Positions 1 to 6,734 are shown, numbered from the stretch's first letter. The stretch is 51,239 nt of DNA from Lentisphaerae bacterium ADurb.Bin082 (GCA_002070945.1 MWEG01000019.1:1-51239); one strand, 5' to 3'. Made by a program: numbers and translations. The notes: a model not told the origin generated them from the letters alone.

Positions 1-1
1 A

Positions 2-340
2 TACCACAAGACCCGCCGCGCCGTTGTCCTGTACGGCTTCCATTCCTTGCGATACAGCTACATATCGCACAACGCCGAGGCCGGGACGCCCGCCGCAGTC
101 ATCCAGCGCAACGCGGGCCACAGCAACCCCGCCATGACAGAGCATTACACGCGGATCAGCGACGAGGCCGCCGTCAAGTATGCCGCCGCGCTGGCGCTGC
201 CACAGCCGGAAGCCGCCGAAGGCGAGGGCAAGGGCGGCGACGACGACGACGCCAAGCTGGCACGGCTCCGGGAGCTGGCCGAGACCGCCACCGCCGAGAG
301 GATAGAAGCCGCTATCAAAGCATTGGAGGGCGAGCCATGA
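2..340 (+). CDS. Tyrosine-type site-specific integrase, C-terminal part (cut by window edge)
   Basis: The reading frame is open from base 2, so the gene starts outside the window. It carries the C-terminal catalytic boxes of tyrosine recombinases: FHSLRYSYIS (the H-x-L-R box) followed by AGHSNPAMTEHY, where the second His and the final Tyr (nucleophile) have the usual spacing. Members cut and rejoin DNA between an element site and a chromosomal site, often a tRNA gene. An acidic, Ala/Glu-rich tail of about 55 residues follows the Tyr. The stop codon overlaps the ATG of the next gene (ATGA), so the two are probably translationally coupled. The tRNA-Leu gene 6.2 kb away is the likely target (inference). 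Confidence 0.9.
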   Translation, partial: YHKTRRAVVLYGFHSLRYSYISHNAEAGTPAAVIQRNAGHSNPAMTEHYTRISDEAAVKYAAALALPQPEAAEGEGKGGDDDDAKLARLRELAETATAERIEAAIKALEGEP

Positions 341-1212
341 CAAGAAAAAACAAGTTCACAGTGCTGTGCGTCGACGCGGCAGGAATAATTAAACTGGTTG
401 AAACCGACGTCCCGGAGGGGCCGTTTACAATCGACGACCAAAGGCGGGTCATTTGGAACTTTACGAATATACTTATGGAGCGGTCAGCCTCTTTCCTGAA
501 AAAGTTATCAAATGAACCAGAAATGGACGCTTTCAAAAAGAGTATTGAATACATCCTTGAAGTTTGTGGAGAGATATGCAACGTGGTGAACGATCCGTCC
601 TTGAATCGCAAGGGCGCTGTTATAGACGACGACCTTTTGGAGAAAATCTATGGCCTTGCCTTGTTGTGCCTCCAAATAGGAGGGTGGCGTCAAATACTTG
701 ATTTGGCCGGCGTCCTATCCAAAGAACAGCTCCAGAGGAAAATTCTTCAAATGACTATGGGAACCCAGGCCGGGCTTGCCGAGGTTAAGGAGACCGTCGC
801 CGCCGGAGCCGCCGAGGCCGCCGCCGACCGGGGAAAGAAGCATACGGATGTTATGGCCAAGCTGGATGAGCAAGAAAAGCGGAGGGGCAAAAAGAAGGTC
901 ACGCAAAAAGAGGCGTTGGCGATTATGCGGAAAGCGCATGATCTCGTTTACCATGATGACTACGCCGCGCCGGAATGGAGCTTGACAACCAGAACCCTGA
1001 GAAACTGGAACAACGGCAACTCGACGCCTGAGGGATTCACCCTGAATTGCGGCACTGCTGATTTTGGGAAATGGGCTGTAGAGTATTACAGTGAAATGAG
1101 GAATAAGAGGGGATTACGCAACGTGCAACACTACGGGGAAGCTGAAAAAATGGACGCCAAGATTTACAAACAGAAACCCGAGATTTTCAAACAGGAACCC
1201 GGCGAGAAATAG
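337..1212 (+). CDS. Hypothetical protein coupled to the integrase
   Basis: I do not recognise this 291-residue protein. Its start overlaps the integrase stop codon by four bases, so it is probably translated with the integrase. The N-terminal half is mixed alpha/beta-like. Residues ~150-190 are rich in Ala, Glu and Lys and look coiled-coil or linker-like. The C-terminal part (about 190-260) has a helical segment with TTRTLRNWNNGNSTPEGF that resembles the recognition end of a helix-turn-helix. AT content in the first half (bases ~360-760) is higher than in neighbouring element genes, which could mean a different origin. It could be an accessory recombination or regulatory protein, or simply cargo. 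A rho-independent terminator follows 38 bases after the stop. Confidence 0.75.
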   Translation: MTRKNKFTVLCVDAAGIIKLVETDVPEGPFTIDDQRRVIWNFTNILMERSASFLKKLSNEPEMDAFKKSIEYILEVCGEICNVVNDPSLNRKGAVIDDDLLEKIYGLALLCLQIGGWRQILDLAGVLSKEQLQRKILQMTMGTQAGLAEVKETVAAGAAEAAADRGKKHTDVMAKLDEQEKRRGKKKVTQKEALAIMRKAHDLVYHDDYAAPEWSLTTRTLRNWNNGNSTPEGFTLNCGTADFGKWAVEYYSEMRNKRGLRNVQHYGEAEKMDAKIYKQKPEIFKQEPGEK

Positions 1213-1249
1213 CGCCTACAGCGACACCGCCCATAGTCCAACCATGACC

Positions 1250-1276
1250 AGCCTGCTACACCAGCAGGCTTTTTTT
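1250..1276 (+). terminator. Rho-independent terminator after the integrase pair
   Basis: An 8-bp perfect stem (AGCCTGCT/AGCAGGCT) with a 5-base loop ACACC is followed by a run of T. It closes the integrase transcription unit and separates it from the replication genes. Confidence 0.85.
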
Positions 1277-1361
1277 GTGTCTACGCATGAAGCTGATTGG
1301 TTGTTTTTTTTCTTAAATTAGTTTGTTTTGGCTCTATTCGAGATGAAGCGGGTAAAAAACA

Positions 1362-1394
1362 AAAGCGGAAACAAAGCGGAAACAAAGCGGAAAA
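1362..1394. repeat. Three tandem 11-bp iterons (AAAGCGGAAAM) with a fourth copy downstream
   Basis: AAAGCGGAAAC occurs head to tail at 1362-1372 and 1373-1383, then AAAGCGGAAAA at 1384-1394. A fourth copy, AAAGCGGAAAA, lies at 1470-1480. The 11-bp period is one helical turn. A very AT-rich stretch (about 1391-1421) follows immediately. Iterons plus an AT-rich segment just upstream of replication genes is the layout of an iteron origin; an operator for the HTH protein encoded next is the alternative. The rest of the 1277-1567 gap holds no gene that I can support. Confidence 0.7.
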
Positions 1395-1567
1395 ATCACT
1401 TTTTACACAAATATTTTTTAGCCTGAAAACTTAGGGTTATTCGCTGATTGGGCAATCCGACACCGCAAAAAAGCGGAAAATCTGGGGGAAGAAATAGATA
1501 GCGCGATTACGAAGCACGACGCACGACAACCGCGCAAAACACACACCCCAGCAAAAGGAGCCACACA

Positions 1568-1909
1568 ATGACCCTCAAAGACAACATCACCCCAAGCGTA
1601 TTGCAGGCCGCCGTCGGGCTGCTGCAACCGTACGCACCGGACTTGTCGCCCAGAAGCCTTGTCGCCGCGCTGAAGGCATACGGCGACGCACCCGCACCGA
1701 CCGCGCCTCCACAGGCCGACGGCAAGCCCCAGAAGCCGCTGACCCGTAGGGAGGCCGCCGACCTGCTGAGCTGTTCAGTTGGAACCGTCGTCCGATACAT
1801 GAACCAGGGCAAGCTGCGCCGGATCGTCCTTAGTCCGAAGTGCGTTCGCATTTGCCCGGACAGCGTGGCTGCGCTGCTCTCTGGCGACACTGGGAAGGGG
1901 GACGAGTGA
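1568..1909 (+). CDS. Excisionase-like helix-turn-helix DNA-binding protein
   Basis: A 113-residue protein with a MerR/excisionase-type HTH at about residues 58-100: KPLTRREAADLLSCSVGTVV, then RYMNQGKLRRI. The N-terminal 55 residues are a Pro/Ala-rich extension with a short helical start. A good Shine-Dalgarno, AAGGAG, lies 9 bases before the ATG. In elements of this kind such proteins act as recombination directionality factors or as repressors/activators of the replication module. The iteron-like repeats directly upstream are an obvious candidate binding target. It is the first gene of the unit containing the small basic protein, the primase and the ATPase. Confidence 0.8.
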   Translation: MTLKDNITPSVLQAAVGLLQPYAPDLSPRSLVAALKAYGDAPAPTAPPQADGKPQKPLTRREAADLLSCSVGTVVRYMNQGKLRRIVLSPKCVRICPDSVAALLSGDTGKGDE

Positions 1910-1912
1910 ACT

Positions 1913-2071
1913 ATGCCAAAGTACAAGAACACCGGCCGCCGCGTTGTCGCCGCGCAAAAAGACCGCAGGAAACGAACGCGGCAAATGCGCCGGGCCATGC
2001 AGCAGCAGGCCGCTACCAGGGCAGCAGCGAAGGATACTCCAACCACCGGCAAGAAGGAGGCGCAACCGTGA
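1913..2071 (+). CDS. Small, strongly basic protein (52 aa)
   Basis: This short frame starts MPKYKNTGRRVVAAQKDRRK and is rich in Arg, Lys and Gln, with almost no acidic residues in its first 35 positions. It begins 4 bases after the stop of the HTH gene, and its TGA overlaps the GTG start of the primase-like gene, so the three genes are tightly coupled. The basic helical composition suggests nucleic-acid binding, but no family is recognised. The coupling and good codon use argue that it is real despite its size. Confidence 0.6.
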   Translation: MPKYKNTGRRVVAAQKDRRKRTRQMRRAMQQQAATRAAAKDTPTTGKKEAQP

Positions 2072-3225
2072 CAAAACGAATCCAGCTTCAACGTTTCAAC
2101 GACGCATTACATAACCTACCCACGCCCGGAACCGGCTGCCATGCCGCGCTGCTGGGAGCCGCAAATTACGGCGTCATGGCCGGGCTGAGCGATGCGGACA
2201 TCCTGGCCGAGCTGCGGGCTGCGATCAAGCCCGGGACGCGCCAAGTCCAGGACAAGGAAATCAGCGAGGCCGTCGCAAAGGCACGCCAGGAATTGCGAGC
2301 TGCGCCCGCCTGGACAGGCCAAGTCACACCGCGCGCGGGACAGAAGCCGCCCACAACCGCAACCGCAACCGCGCAGCTGCCAATGGACGCCTCCGCCGTC
2401 GCCGCCCGGCAGGCCCGGCTAATCGAGGCCGGAGGAGGCCCGTTTGACCCGCTGGCCGACCCCGCCCGCGCCGCCGCAGGCAGCAACCCGCCCTGGCCGG
2501 AGTGGGAGGCGATGTCACCGCGTGGCGATGTGCTGACTTTCCTGCAATCGCTCTATAACGACGATGACCTGCTGTACATTGGCCCGGACGCCGCCCGGCG
2601 TGAAGACCAGGCAAATTATATCAAGCCGGCCGCCGAGTGGGTAGAGTTTTTCCGCGCACAGCAGGCCGAAGGAACCGACCCCGCCAAGCTGGGGCGGGCT
2701 TTCCCGTTCATCTGCTGCAACCCGCTGACCGGGGAGCCGAACGAGTCGGGGAGCCGGCGAAGTGACAGCAACGTGGTTGCGTTCCGTTTTGCCGTCCTTG
2801 AACATGACATCTTGCCGCTGGATCAGCAGATCGCGCTAATCAGGGCGCTGGAACTGCCGATTGCATCGCTGGTGTTTTCCGGGGGGAAGTCCATTCATGC
2901 CTTGTTGGACGTGGCCGCGTATTGCGGAGAGGTGATCACCACACATGAGCGCTGGCGCCAGGTCGTCAAAGAGGCGCTGTTTGAAACCTGCCTTAAGCCT
3001 TACGAGTTTGACACGAGCACGTCAAACCCGTCGAGGTTTTCGCGCCTGCCTGGAGTTATCCGGGCTGAAGACGGTGCCAGAGGCAGGGGAGTGAGGCCGT
3101 CCGTTCCCTTGCCGTCGCTGACACAAAGCAGCCCGGAGCCACCGCCGCCGACAGCTCCGGAAAACCCGCCGCCTGCCGAGCGCTGGCAACGCCTGCTGTA
3201 CATCAACGGGAGGGCATGGGCATGA
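2068..3225 (+). CDS. Primase-like replication protein (archaeo-eukaryotic primase type)
   Basis: The start is taken as GTG at 2068: it overlaps the previous stop and has AAGGAGG at the right distance, whereas the frame open further upstream overlaps another gene. The 385-residue product has the three signatures of the archaeo-eukaryotic primase fold. These are an acidic strand (AVLEHD, E245 and D247), the SGGKSIHALL motif with H277, and NPSRFSRLPG at about 320-329. The N-terminal ~75 residues (PGTGCHAALLGAANYGVMAG) resemble the helical PriCT-type domain that accompanies plasmid and phage primases. A Pro/Ala-rich linker joins them, and the C-terminus is Pro-rich. Role inferred: priming replication of the element. 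The first acidic residue is Glu rather than Asp. Confidence 0.7.
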   Translation: MTKRIQLQRFNDALHNLPTPGTGCHAALLGAANYGVMAGLSDADILAELRAAIKPGTRQVQDKEISEAVAKARQELRAAPAWTGQVTPRAGQKPPTTATATAQLPMDASAVAARQARLIEAGGGPFDPLADPARAAAGSNPPWPEWEAMSPRGDVLTFLQSLYNDDDLLYIGPDAARREDQANYIKPAAEWVEFFRAQQAEGTDPAKLGRAFPFICCNPLTGEPNESGSRRSDSNVVAFRFAVLEHDILPLDQQIALIRALELPIASLVFSGGKSIHALLDVAAYCGEVITTHERWRQVVKEALFETCLKPYEFDTSTSNPSRFSRLPGVIRAEDGARGRGVRPSVPLPSLTQSSPEPPPPTAPENPPPAERWQRLLYINGRAWA

Positions 3226-4457
3226 TTGACGCAAAACTAATTCCACCAGGCATTTTGAAGCATGACCCCGCAACCGCCCACCACATCCTGAACATCACCC
3301 CGCCGCGTTCCTTGCTGGACATCAGAAGGGAGGTCGAGGCCGCCGGCCCAGACCCCGGCGAGCTGATTAAAAACCGCTTCATCTGCAAGGGCAGCGTCGG
3401 GCTTTTCACCGCTGAAACCGGCATGGGCAAATCATCGCTCATTCTCCAGGCCGCTATGCTTTGGGGATTAGGCCGCCGAGCTTTCGGCATGGAGCCGACA
3501 AAGCCGCTGCGAATCCTGATTATCCAGGCCGAGAACGACAAATACGATCTGAACGAGGAGAGCGCCGGCGTGGAGTGGGGGCTTGTCAACAAGAAGCTGC
3601 TGACTGCGGCCGAAGTCGATAAAGTCTTGAGTCAAGTGCAGGTCGTCAGCGACCGGTCAAACTACGGCGATGCCTTCATCCAGGTGCTTTCAGCCACCTT
3701 GGAGCAGGCAAACCCGAAAATAGACCTTGTTTTTATAGACCCGCTGTTTGCCTTTGCCGGCTGCGACTTGAAGGATCAGGGCGCCATAACGCATTTTCTC
3801 CGGGGGCAGATCAACCCGCTGGTCGAACGCCACAACGTCGCCTTGGTATTAGTTCATCACAAGACCAAGAGCAGCAAGAACGCCGCAACGAACGGCGACT
3901 ATAACCAGAGCTATGACTTCCACGGCTCCGCAGAGCTGGCGAATTTCCCGAGGTTTTCCCTTGTGCTGGACAGATACCAGGACATCGAGGATGAGTTTTT
4001 TTTCACCCTACGAGCGCCTAAGCGCGGCAGTCGGCTGGCATGGCAGGACAAGGAAGTTTATCTGAGGTGGTCAAAAGAGGCGATCTTCTGGGAGGAACTT
4101 TCAGAAAGACCAGCCACCGCCGCCGGGACATATAGCTCCAATCCCGCGATGCGCCGGCAGCAGAAGGAGACCGAAGACAACGAGCGCCTGGATGAGCAGG
4201 TCAAGGCCGCCGTTGGACTGCTGAAGCCGGGACAGGCTGTTAGTGTTACTGAGTTTCGGGGGCTGCTCAACGGCTCCGGTTTAGCGAGGAACAATGACCG
4301 CCAGAAAACGATTATTGAAACCTGTGTTTACCGGAAGCTACTTACCAAACGCGCACCCGACAAAAACAGGGGCGAAGGCGGCCGAGGCGTCAGCGTAATG
4401 ATTGAGCGACCGGCCACAGTGCTGGAAACAGAGGCAGGCGAACTTTTCCCAAAATAG
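3216..4457 (+). CDS. RepA-like AAA ATPase / replicative helicase of the element
   Basis: A 413-residue RecA-fold ATPase of the RepA (AAA_25) type. The Walker A motif is AETGMGKSS (G69-K72), Walker B is LVFIDPL with D175, and LVLVHHKTKSS follows with the sensor-like His residues usual for hexameric RepA helicases. A C-terminal region of about 100 residues looks like a winged helix (VKAAVGLLKPGQAVSVTEF). It overlaps the primase gene by 10 bases, with GGGAGG before the ATG, so helicase and primase are co-expressed. Known relatives unwind iteron-type plasmid or phage-satellite origins. ssDNA handling together with the adjacent primase is the inferred role. Confidence 0.85.
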   Translation: MGMIDAKLIPPGILKHDPATAHHILNITPPRSLLDIRREVEAAGPDPGELIKNRFICKGSVGLFTAETGMGKSSLILQAAMLWGLGRRAFGMEPTKPLRILIIQAENDKYDLNEESAGVEWGLVNKKLLTAAEVDKVLSQVQVVSDRSNYGDAFIQVLSATLEQANPKIDLVFIDPLFAFAGCDLKDQGAITHFLRGQINPLVERHNVALVLVHHKTKSSKNAATNGDYNQSYDFHGSAELANFPRFSLVLDRYQDIEDEFFFTLRAPKRGSRLAWQDKEVYLRWSKEAIFWEELSERPATAAGTYSSNPAMRRQQKETEDNERLDEQVKAAVGLLKPGQAVSVTEFRGLLNGSGLARNNDRQKTIIETCVYRKLLTKRAPDKNRGEGGRGVSVMIERPATVLETEAGELFPK

Positions 4458-4550
4458 GGCAAAGTTACTGGGTAAAGTTGGGCAAAGAAACAATTCATAC
4501 TTTACCCAAAAACATTCCCTTTAGGGGATGTTTTGGGTTGGGTAAAGTTT
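4457..4550. repeat. GGG(C/T)AAAGTT repeat cluster around a hairpin
   Basis: Direct copies lie at 4457-4466, 4470-4479, 4480-4487 (shortened) and 4540-4550, with one inverted copy, ACTTTACCC, at 4499-4507. They start on the stop codon of the ATPase gene and flank a hairpin at 4509-4534. The arrangement suggests a binding site for an element-encoded regulator or replication protein. Confidence 0.7.
4509..4534. terminator. Hairpin between the ATPase gene and the next gene
   Basis: An 11-bp stem (AAAACATTCCC with GGGGATGTTTT, one G-T pair) encloses a TTTA loop. The A-run on one side and T-run on the other fit a bidirectional terminator, though the T-run is part of the stem. It sits inside the repeat cluster, so a regulatory or origin role is also possible. 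Confidence 0.55.
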
Positions 4551-4574
4551 GAAGGAAAAAAAAGGAATCAAGCT

Positions 4575-5291
4575 ATGCCAAAACTGGAAATCAAAGTCAT
4601 CTGGGATTTATCATGGGAACGAGTCATCATCATGGCCGCCCGCCGCGCCGACGCGCCAACGGAGAGCTGGCACGTTGTCGCGTGGGAAGTGGAAAGAAGC
4701 GAGGCAATCGCCGGAGCCTGGAAGATTGAACGAGACCCTGAGGCCCAGCGCGAACTTGGGGCTTGCGCCATCAAAGCAGCAGACAGGCTGTGCGGCATTG
4801 TCCCGACGCAACCGCAGATCGTCAAAGCGGAAACCGCCTGGAGAGATTGGATCGCCTGGCTGAACATCGACGTCACAATAATGCGACGCCTGAAGGACAT
4901 TGAAGAATGGCCGGAGGGGCAGGACAAGCGCCGCACCCGCCACTGGCTGATCCTGAAAAGGGAAACCAGCTCTGCGCTTTGCAAGGCACTGTCGGCAAAA
5001 TGGGAGGCCATTGACGCCTTAGTGATTGAGGCAGGACGACGCGCCGACGGAACCAAAACAAGCGGGAGCCAGAAAAAAGGGGACGGGGAGCCAAGCGAAG
5101 GCTGCGCCCAATGGCTAACATTTATTAGCATATCCACGCCGGCCGCCCTTGCGCAACGCAGAGGCGACCGCTTCCATTCTCCGCCACTTCTCCGTTGTTA
5201 TATAACAATCATCGCCAATCACAAAAGCCATGCGATAACAGGCCATCGCACGCGCAACGCACGCGCAATGCACAGCCATCATATAAAATGA
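4575..5291 (+). CDS. Hypothetical protein of the mobile element
   Basis: The start is taken at the ATG of MPKLEIKV because an AAGGAA ribosome site precedes it and the frame further upstream runs through the repeat cluster. The first ~185 residues look like a soluble, helical, Trp-rich protein (WRDWIAWLNIDVTIMRRLKD). The last ~55 residues are atypical (many His, Ser, Arg), and their DNA contains a 14-bp palindrome (5195-5208) and 11-bp tandem repeats (5247-5268). The original gene may therefore have ended near base 5130 in another frame, with a later frameshift. No family is recognised. It is the last gene before the non-coding tail. Confidence 0.55.
   Translation: MPKLEIKVIWDLSWERVIIMAARRADAPTESWHVVAWEVERSEAIAGAWKIERDPEAQRELGACAIKAADRLCGIVPTQPQIVKAETAWRDWIAWLNIDVTIMRRLKDIEEWPEGQDKRRTRHWLILKRETSSALCKALSAKWEAIDALVIEAGRRADGTKTSGSQKKGDGEPSEGCAQWLTFISISTPAALAQRRGDRFHSPPLLRCYITIIANHKSHAITGHRTRNARAMHSHHIK
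5195..5268. repeat. Palindrome TTGTTATATAACAA and two 11-bp tandem repeats
   Basis: A perfect 14-bp palindrome lies at 5195-5208. CGCACGCGCAA occurs twice head to tail at 5247-5257 and 5258-5268. Both fall in the dubious 3' part of the preceding reading frame, and the 11-bp period matches that of the iterons at 1362. Confidence 0.6.
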
Positions 5292-5517
5292 CAGGGCGCG
5301 GCGTTCCGTGGCAGGGAAGGCGTCCCACACTGCGGGGAAGGCCGCCCATGCCATAGGTTCTCCGGAGGGGGGGAGGCAGGGGGCTGTGGGCACCGGAAGT
5401 AATCGCGCTATAGAACACACTTTCTTTTTGTGCGCAAAGGGGCGAGCCTTTAGCCGAGCGCCGGACAATCGCCGCCCGCGTCGAGTCCCGGGTCGCCGGC
5501 ATGACGCGCGCCCATGC

Positions 5518-5546
5518 TTGACACCCGGCGCCTGCCGCGCTATTGT
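5518..5546 (+). promoter_or_regulatory. Sigma-70-type promoter in the element tail
   Basis: A perfect -35 box TTGACA (5518-5523) is separated by 17 bases from a TATTGT -10 box (5541-5546). No protein gene follows; a terminator-like hairpin begins 30 bases downstream. Confidence 0.5.
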
Positions 5547-5551
5547 ATGCC

Positions 5552-5613
5552 ATCGTTCAGAAGTCCGATCAGGGGGCGTCGGCGTGGGGGACATCACCGC
5601 GCCGACGCTTTTT
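5552..5613 (+). ncRNA. Candidate short RNA of about 60 nt
   Basis: The promoter at 5518-5546 would start transcription near 5552, and a 9-bp GC-rich hairpin followed by TTTTT would end it near 5613. The predicted transcript has no start codon with a ribosome site. A short RNA in a plasmid-like replication element could be an antisense or copy-control RNA, but no target is evident. Ends are estimates. Confidence 0.35.
5576..5613 (+). terminator. Terminator-like hairpin
   Basis: A perfect 9-bp stem, GCGTCGGCG/CGCCGACGC, with a 15-base loop is followed by TTTTT (5609-5613). Confidence 0.6.
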
Positions 5614-5664
5614 CTTTCAGGCCGTTCACACATGAAAAGCACCCGTTTTTTCAGCATTTGTAAC

Positions 5665-5802
5665 TTACTGAAAATCAGTAACTTGCAAAAGCGTCCTACG
5701 GCGTTGATTATACGTAATGGGTATTATGCGACGCTATATTCTGTAACTTGCGTAATTACAGGCAGTTACAGAAAATAATCCGATTTTCCACGTCGCATAA
5801 TA
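5665..5802. other. Nested dyad symmetries (possible origin, oriT or regulator site)
   Basis: A perfect palindrome TTACTGA-AAA-TCAGTAA lies at 5665-5681. An outer inverted repeat, TATTATGCGACG (5722-5733) and CGTCGCATAATA (5791-5802), encloses an inner one, CTGTAACT (5741-5748) and AGTTACAG (5764-5771), with GTAATTAC at the centre. The motif GTAACTT recurs at 5660, 5678 and 5743. No gene overlaps convincingly. Such stacked dyads are typical of single-strand origins, transfer origins or recombinase/regulator sites. Confidence 0.65.
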
Positions 5803-5831
5803 TTTTCGCCTTTGAGTAGGAAACCGCCGAC

Positions 5832-6055
5832 ATGGCGCACGATGCACCGGACAATTCCGGACAATTCCGGCATTGCAGGCAACGCTTGCCATTGCATGAC
5901 GCCGCCGGACAACCGCCTGCCCTGGGAGCTGCGGACATCGGGGACGTGGACATCCTCGCCGACAACCGCCTGCCCTGGGAGCTGCGGACATCGGGGACGT
6001 GGACATCGAGGCGCCGGAGCTGTACAACCGCCTGCCACAGCCGCGCCAGAATTGA
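5832..6055 (+). pseudogene. Possible small gene disrupted by a 53-bp tandem duplication
   Basis: An ATG at 5832 has AGGAAA upstream (from the TTTGAGTAGGAA repeat). The bases 5908-5954 are repeated exactly at 5961-6007, a 53-bp step that changes frame. Removing one copy gives one continuous 56-codon frame that ends with EAPELYNRLPQPRQN and a TGA at 6053-6055. The composition is Pro/Ala/Asp-rich and no family is recognised, so the region may equally be non-coding. The rest of 6056-6517 holds only repeats and no supported gene. Confidence 0.3.
5908..6007. repeat. 47-bp exact direct repeat in tandem
   Basis: Bases 5908-5954 and 5961-6007 are identical and are separated by 6 bases. This looks like a recent duplication. 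Confidence 0.9.
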
Positions 6056-6517
6056 CGGAACGCGACCGCCTGGCAAAAGACACGCCGCCCGCCGCACCGC
6101 GCCGCAAATCGCCGGAGAACACGCGCAACGGCAAAGCTGGGACGAGAAGCAGAAGCCATCACCAGGCCGCCCGCGTCCAGGCCGCCGCCGTTTGCATCGA
6201 GAGCCGGAGTGTTGGCGCCGGAACGTCCATCCAGGCCGCCGTCATCGCCTGCAACCCGCGAAGGCCAGGGCAATTCCCGATCCTCTTTTTGAGTAGGAAA
6301 AGCCGGATAGTGGTATCAACTTTGAGTAGGAAGCCGCCGAATAGTGGTATCAAGTCGCCGACGACGCCCGTTTTCGCGCCGCCGACAGACCCGCTTTTGA
6401 GGTCGAGAGGGGAGCCGCCGAAAGCCAAAAAAGTTGATGCCAAATTGATACCACTATTCTTGATTTTCAGGTCAAAACAGCACGTTTCAAGACGATACAA
6501 AGGGGATTTTCGGACAC

Positions 6518-6548
6518 AAAAAAAGACCTACGATTTTAGTCGTAAGTC
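6518..6548 (-). terminator. Terminator downstream of tRNA-Leu
   Basis: Read on the minus strand, a 9-bp stem (GACTTACGA/TCGTAGGTC with one G-T pair) with loop CTAAAA is followed by seven T. It ends tRNA transcription 13 bases after the CCA. Confidence 0.8.
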
Positions 6549-6560
6549 CTTGATTATCAA

Positions 6561-6646
6561 TGGTACCCGAGACGGGATTCGAACCCGTAAGGGGTTTCCC
6601 CCGACAGATTTTAAGTCTGTTGTGTCTGCCATTCCACCACTCGGGC
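6561..6646 (-). tRNA. tRNA-Leu (anticodon UAA)
   Basis: The minus strand folds as an 86-nt class II tRNA. The acceptor stem is GCCCGAG/CTCGGGT (G1-U72 wobble), the anticodon stem-loop ACAGACTTAAAATCTGT carries TAA, and a long variable arm (CGGGGGAAACCCC) marks Leu or Ser. The T arm contains GGGTTCGAATCCC, and a genomically encoded CCA ends it. The TAA anticodon reads UUA/UUG Leu codons. Its 3' end faces the mobile element, so this gene is the probable attachment site and the element probably rebuilds the 3' half on integration. Confidence 0.97.
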
Positions 6647-6652
6647 ATGATG

Positions 6653-6681
6653 ATATAATTTACCGCAATTCCCGGTGTAAA
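6653..6681 (-). promoter_or_regulatory. tRNA-Leu promoter
   Basis: On the minus strand, TTTACA (6681-6676) and TTATAT (6658-6653) are 17 bases apart, just upstream of the tRNA 5' end at 6646. Confidence 0.7.
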
Positions 6682-6734
6682 CAAGTTGTCCTAAGCCATA
6701 TTCTGCCCCGGGCGCGGGCTAGGCGCGTAATCGG

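Larger units (their letters stand above)
5811..6459. repeat. TTTGAGTAGGAA repeats with inverted ATAGTGGTATCAA copies
   Basis: TTTGAGTAGGAA occurs at 5811, 6288 and 6321. The last two head adjacent 33-bp units (6288-6320, 6321-6353), each ending in ATAGTGGTATCAA. The reverse complement, TTGATACCACTATTC, is at 6445-6459 and matches 6339-6353 over 15 bases. They lie 100-750 bases from the tRNA gene, the place where arm-type integrase or excisionase sites are expected (inference). Confidence 0.7.
1..6610. mobile_element. Integrated replication-type mobile element, right part, ending at tRNA-Leu
   Basis: Integrase, excisionase-like HTH protein, primase-like protein and RepA-like ATPase are packed in one direction and followed by a repeat-rich non-coding tail. 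The tail abuts the 3' end of a tRNA-Leu gene. Elements that integrate into tRNA genes normally lie against the 3' end, as here. No relaxase, capsid or terminase gene is visible, so this could be a PICI/P4-like satellite, an integrated plasmid or a mobilizable element. The left end and the left attachment site lie outside the window, and the exact right junction within the tRNA 3' half is inferred, not seen as a duplicated site. Confidence 0.6.

Noticed and set aside
5308..5778. 156-codon frame in the element tail
   Set aside because: It contains a promoter, a terminator hairpin and palindromes, and has no ribosome site or protein-like composition.
6487..6684. 65-codon minus-strand frame over tRNA-Leu
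   Set aside because: The frame is made of the tRNA sequence itself.
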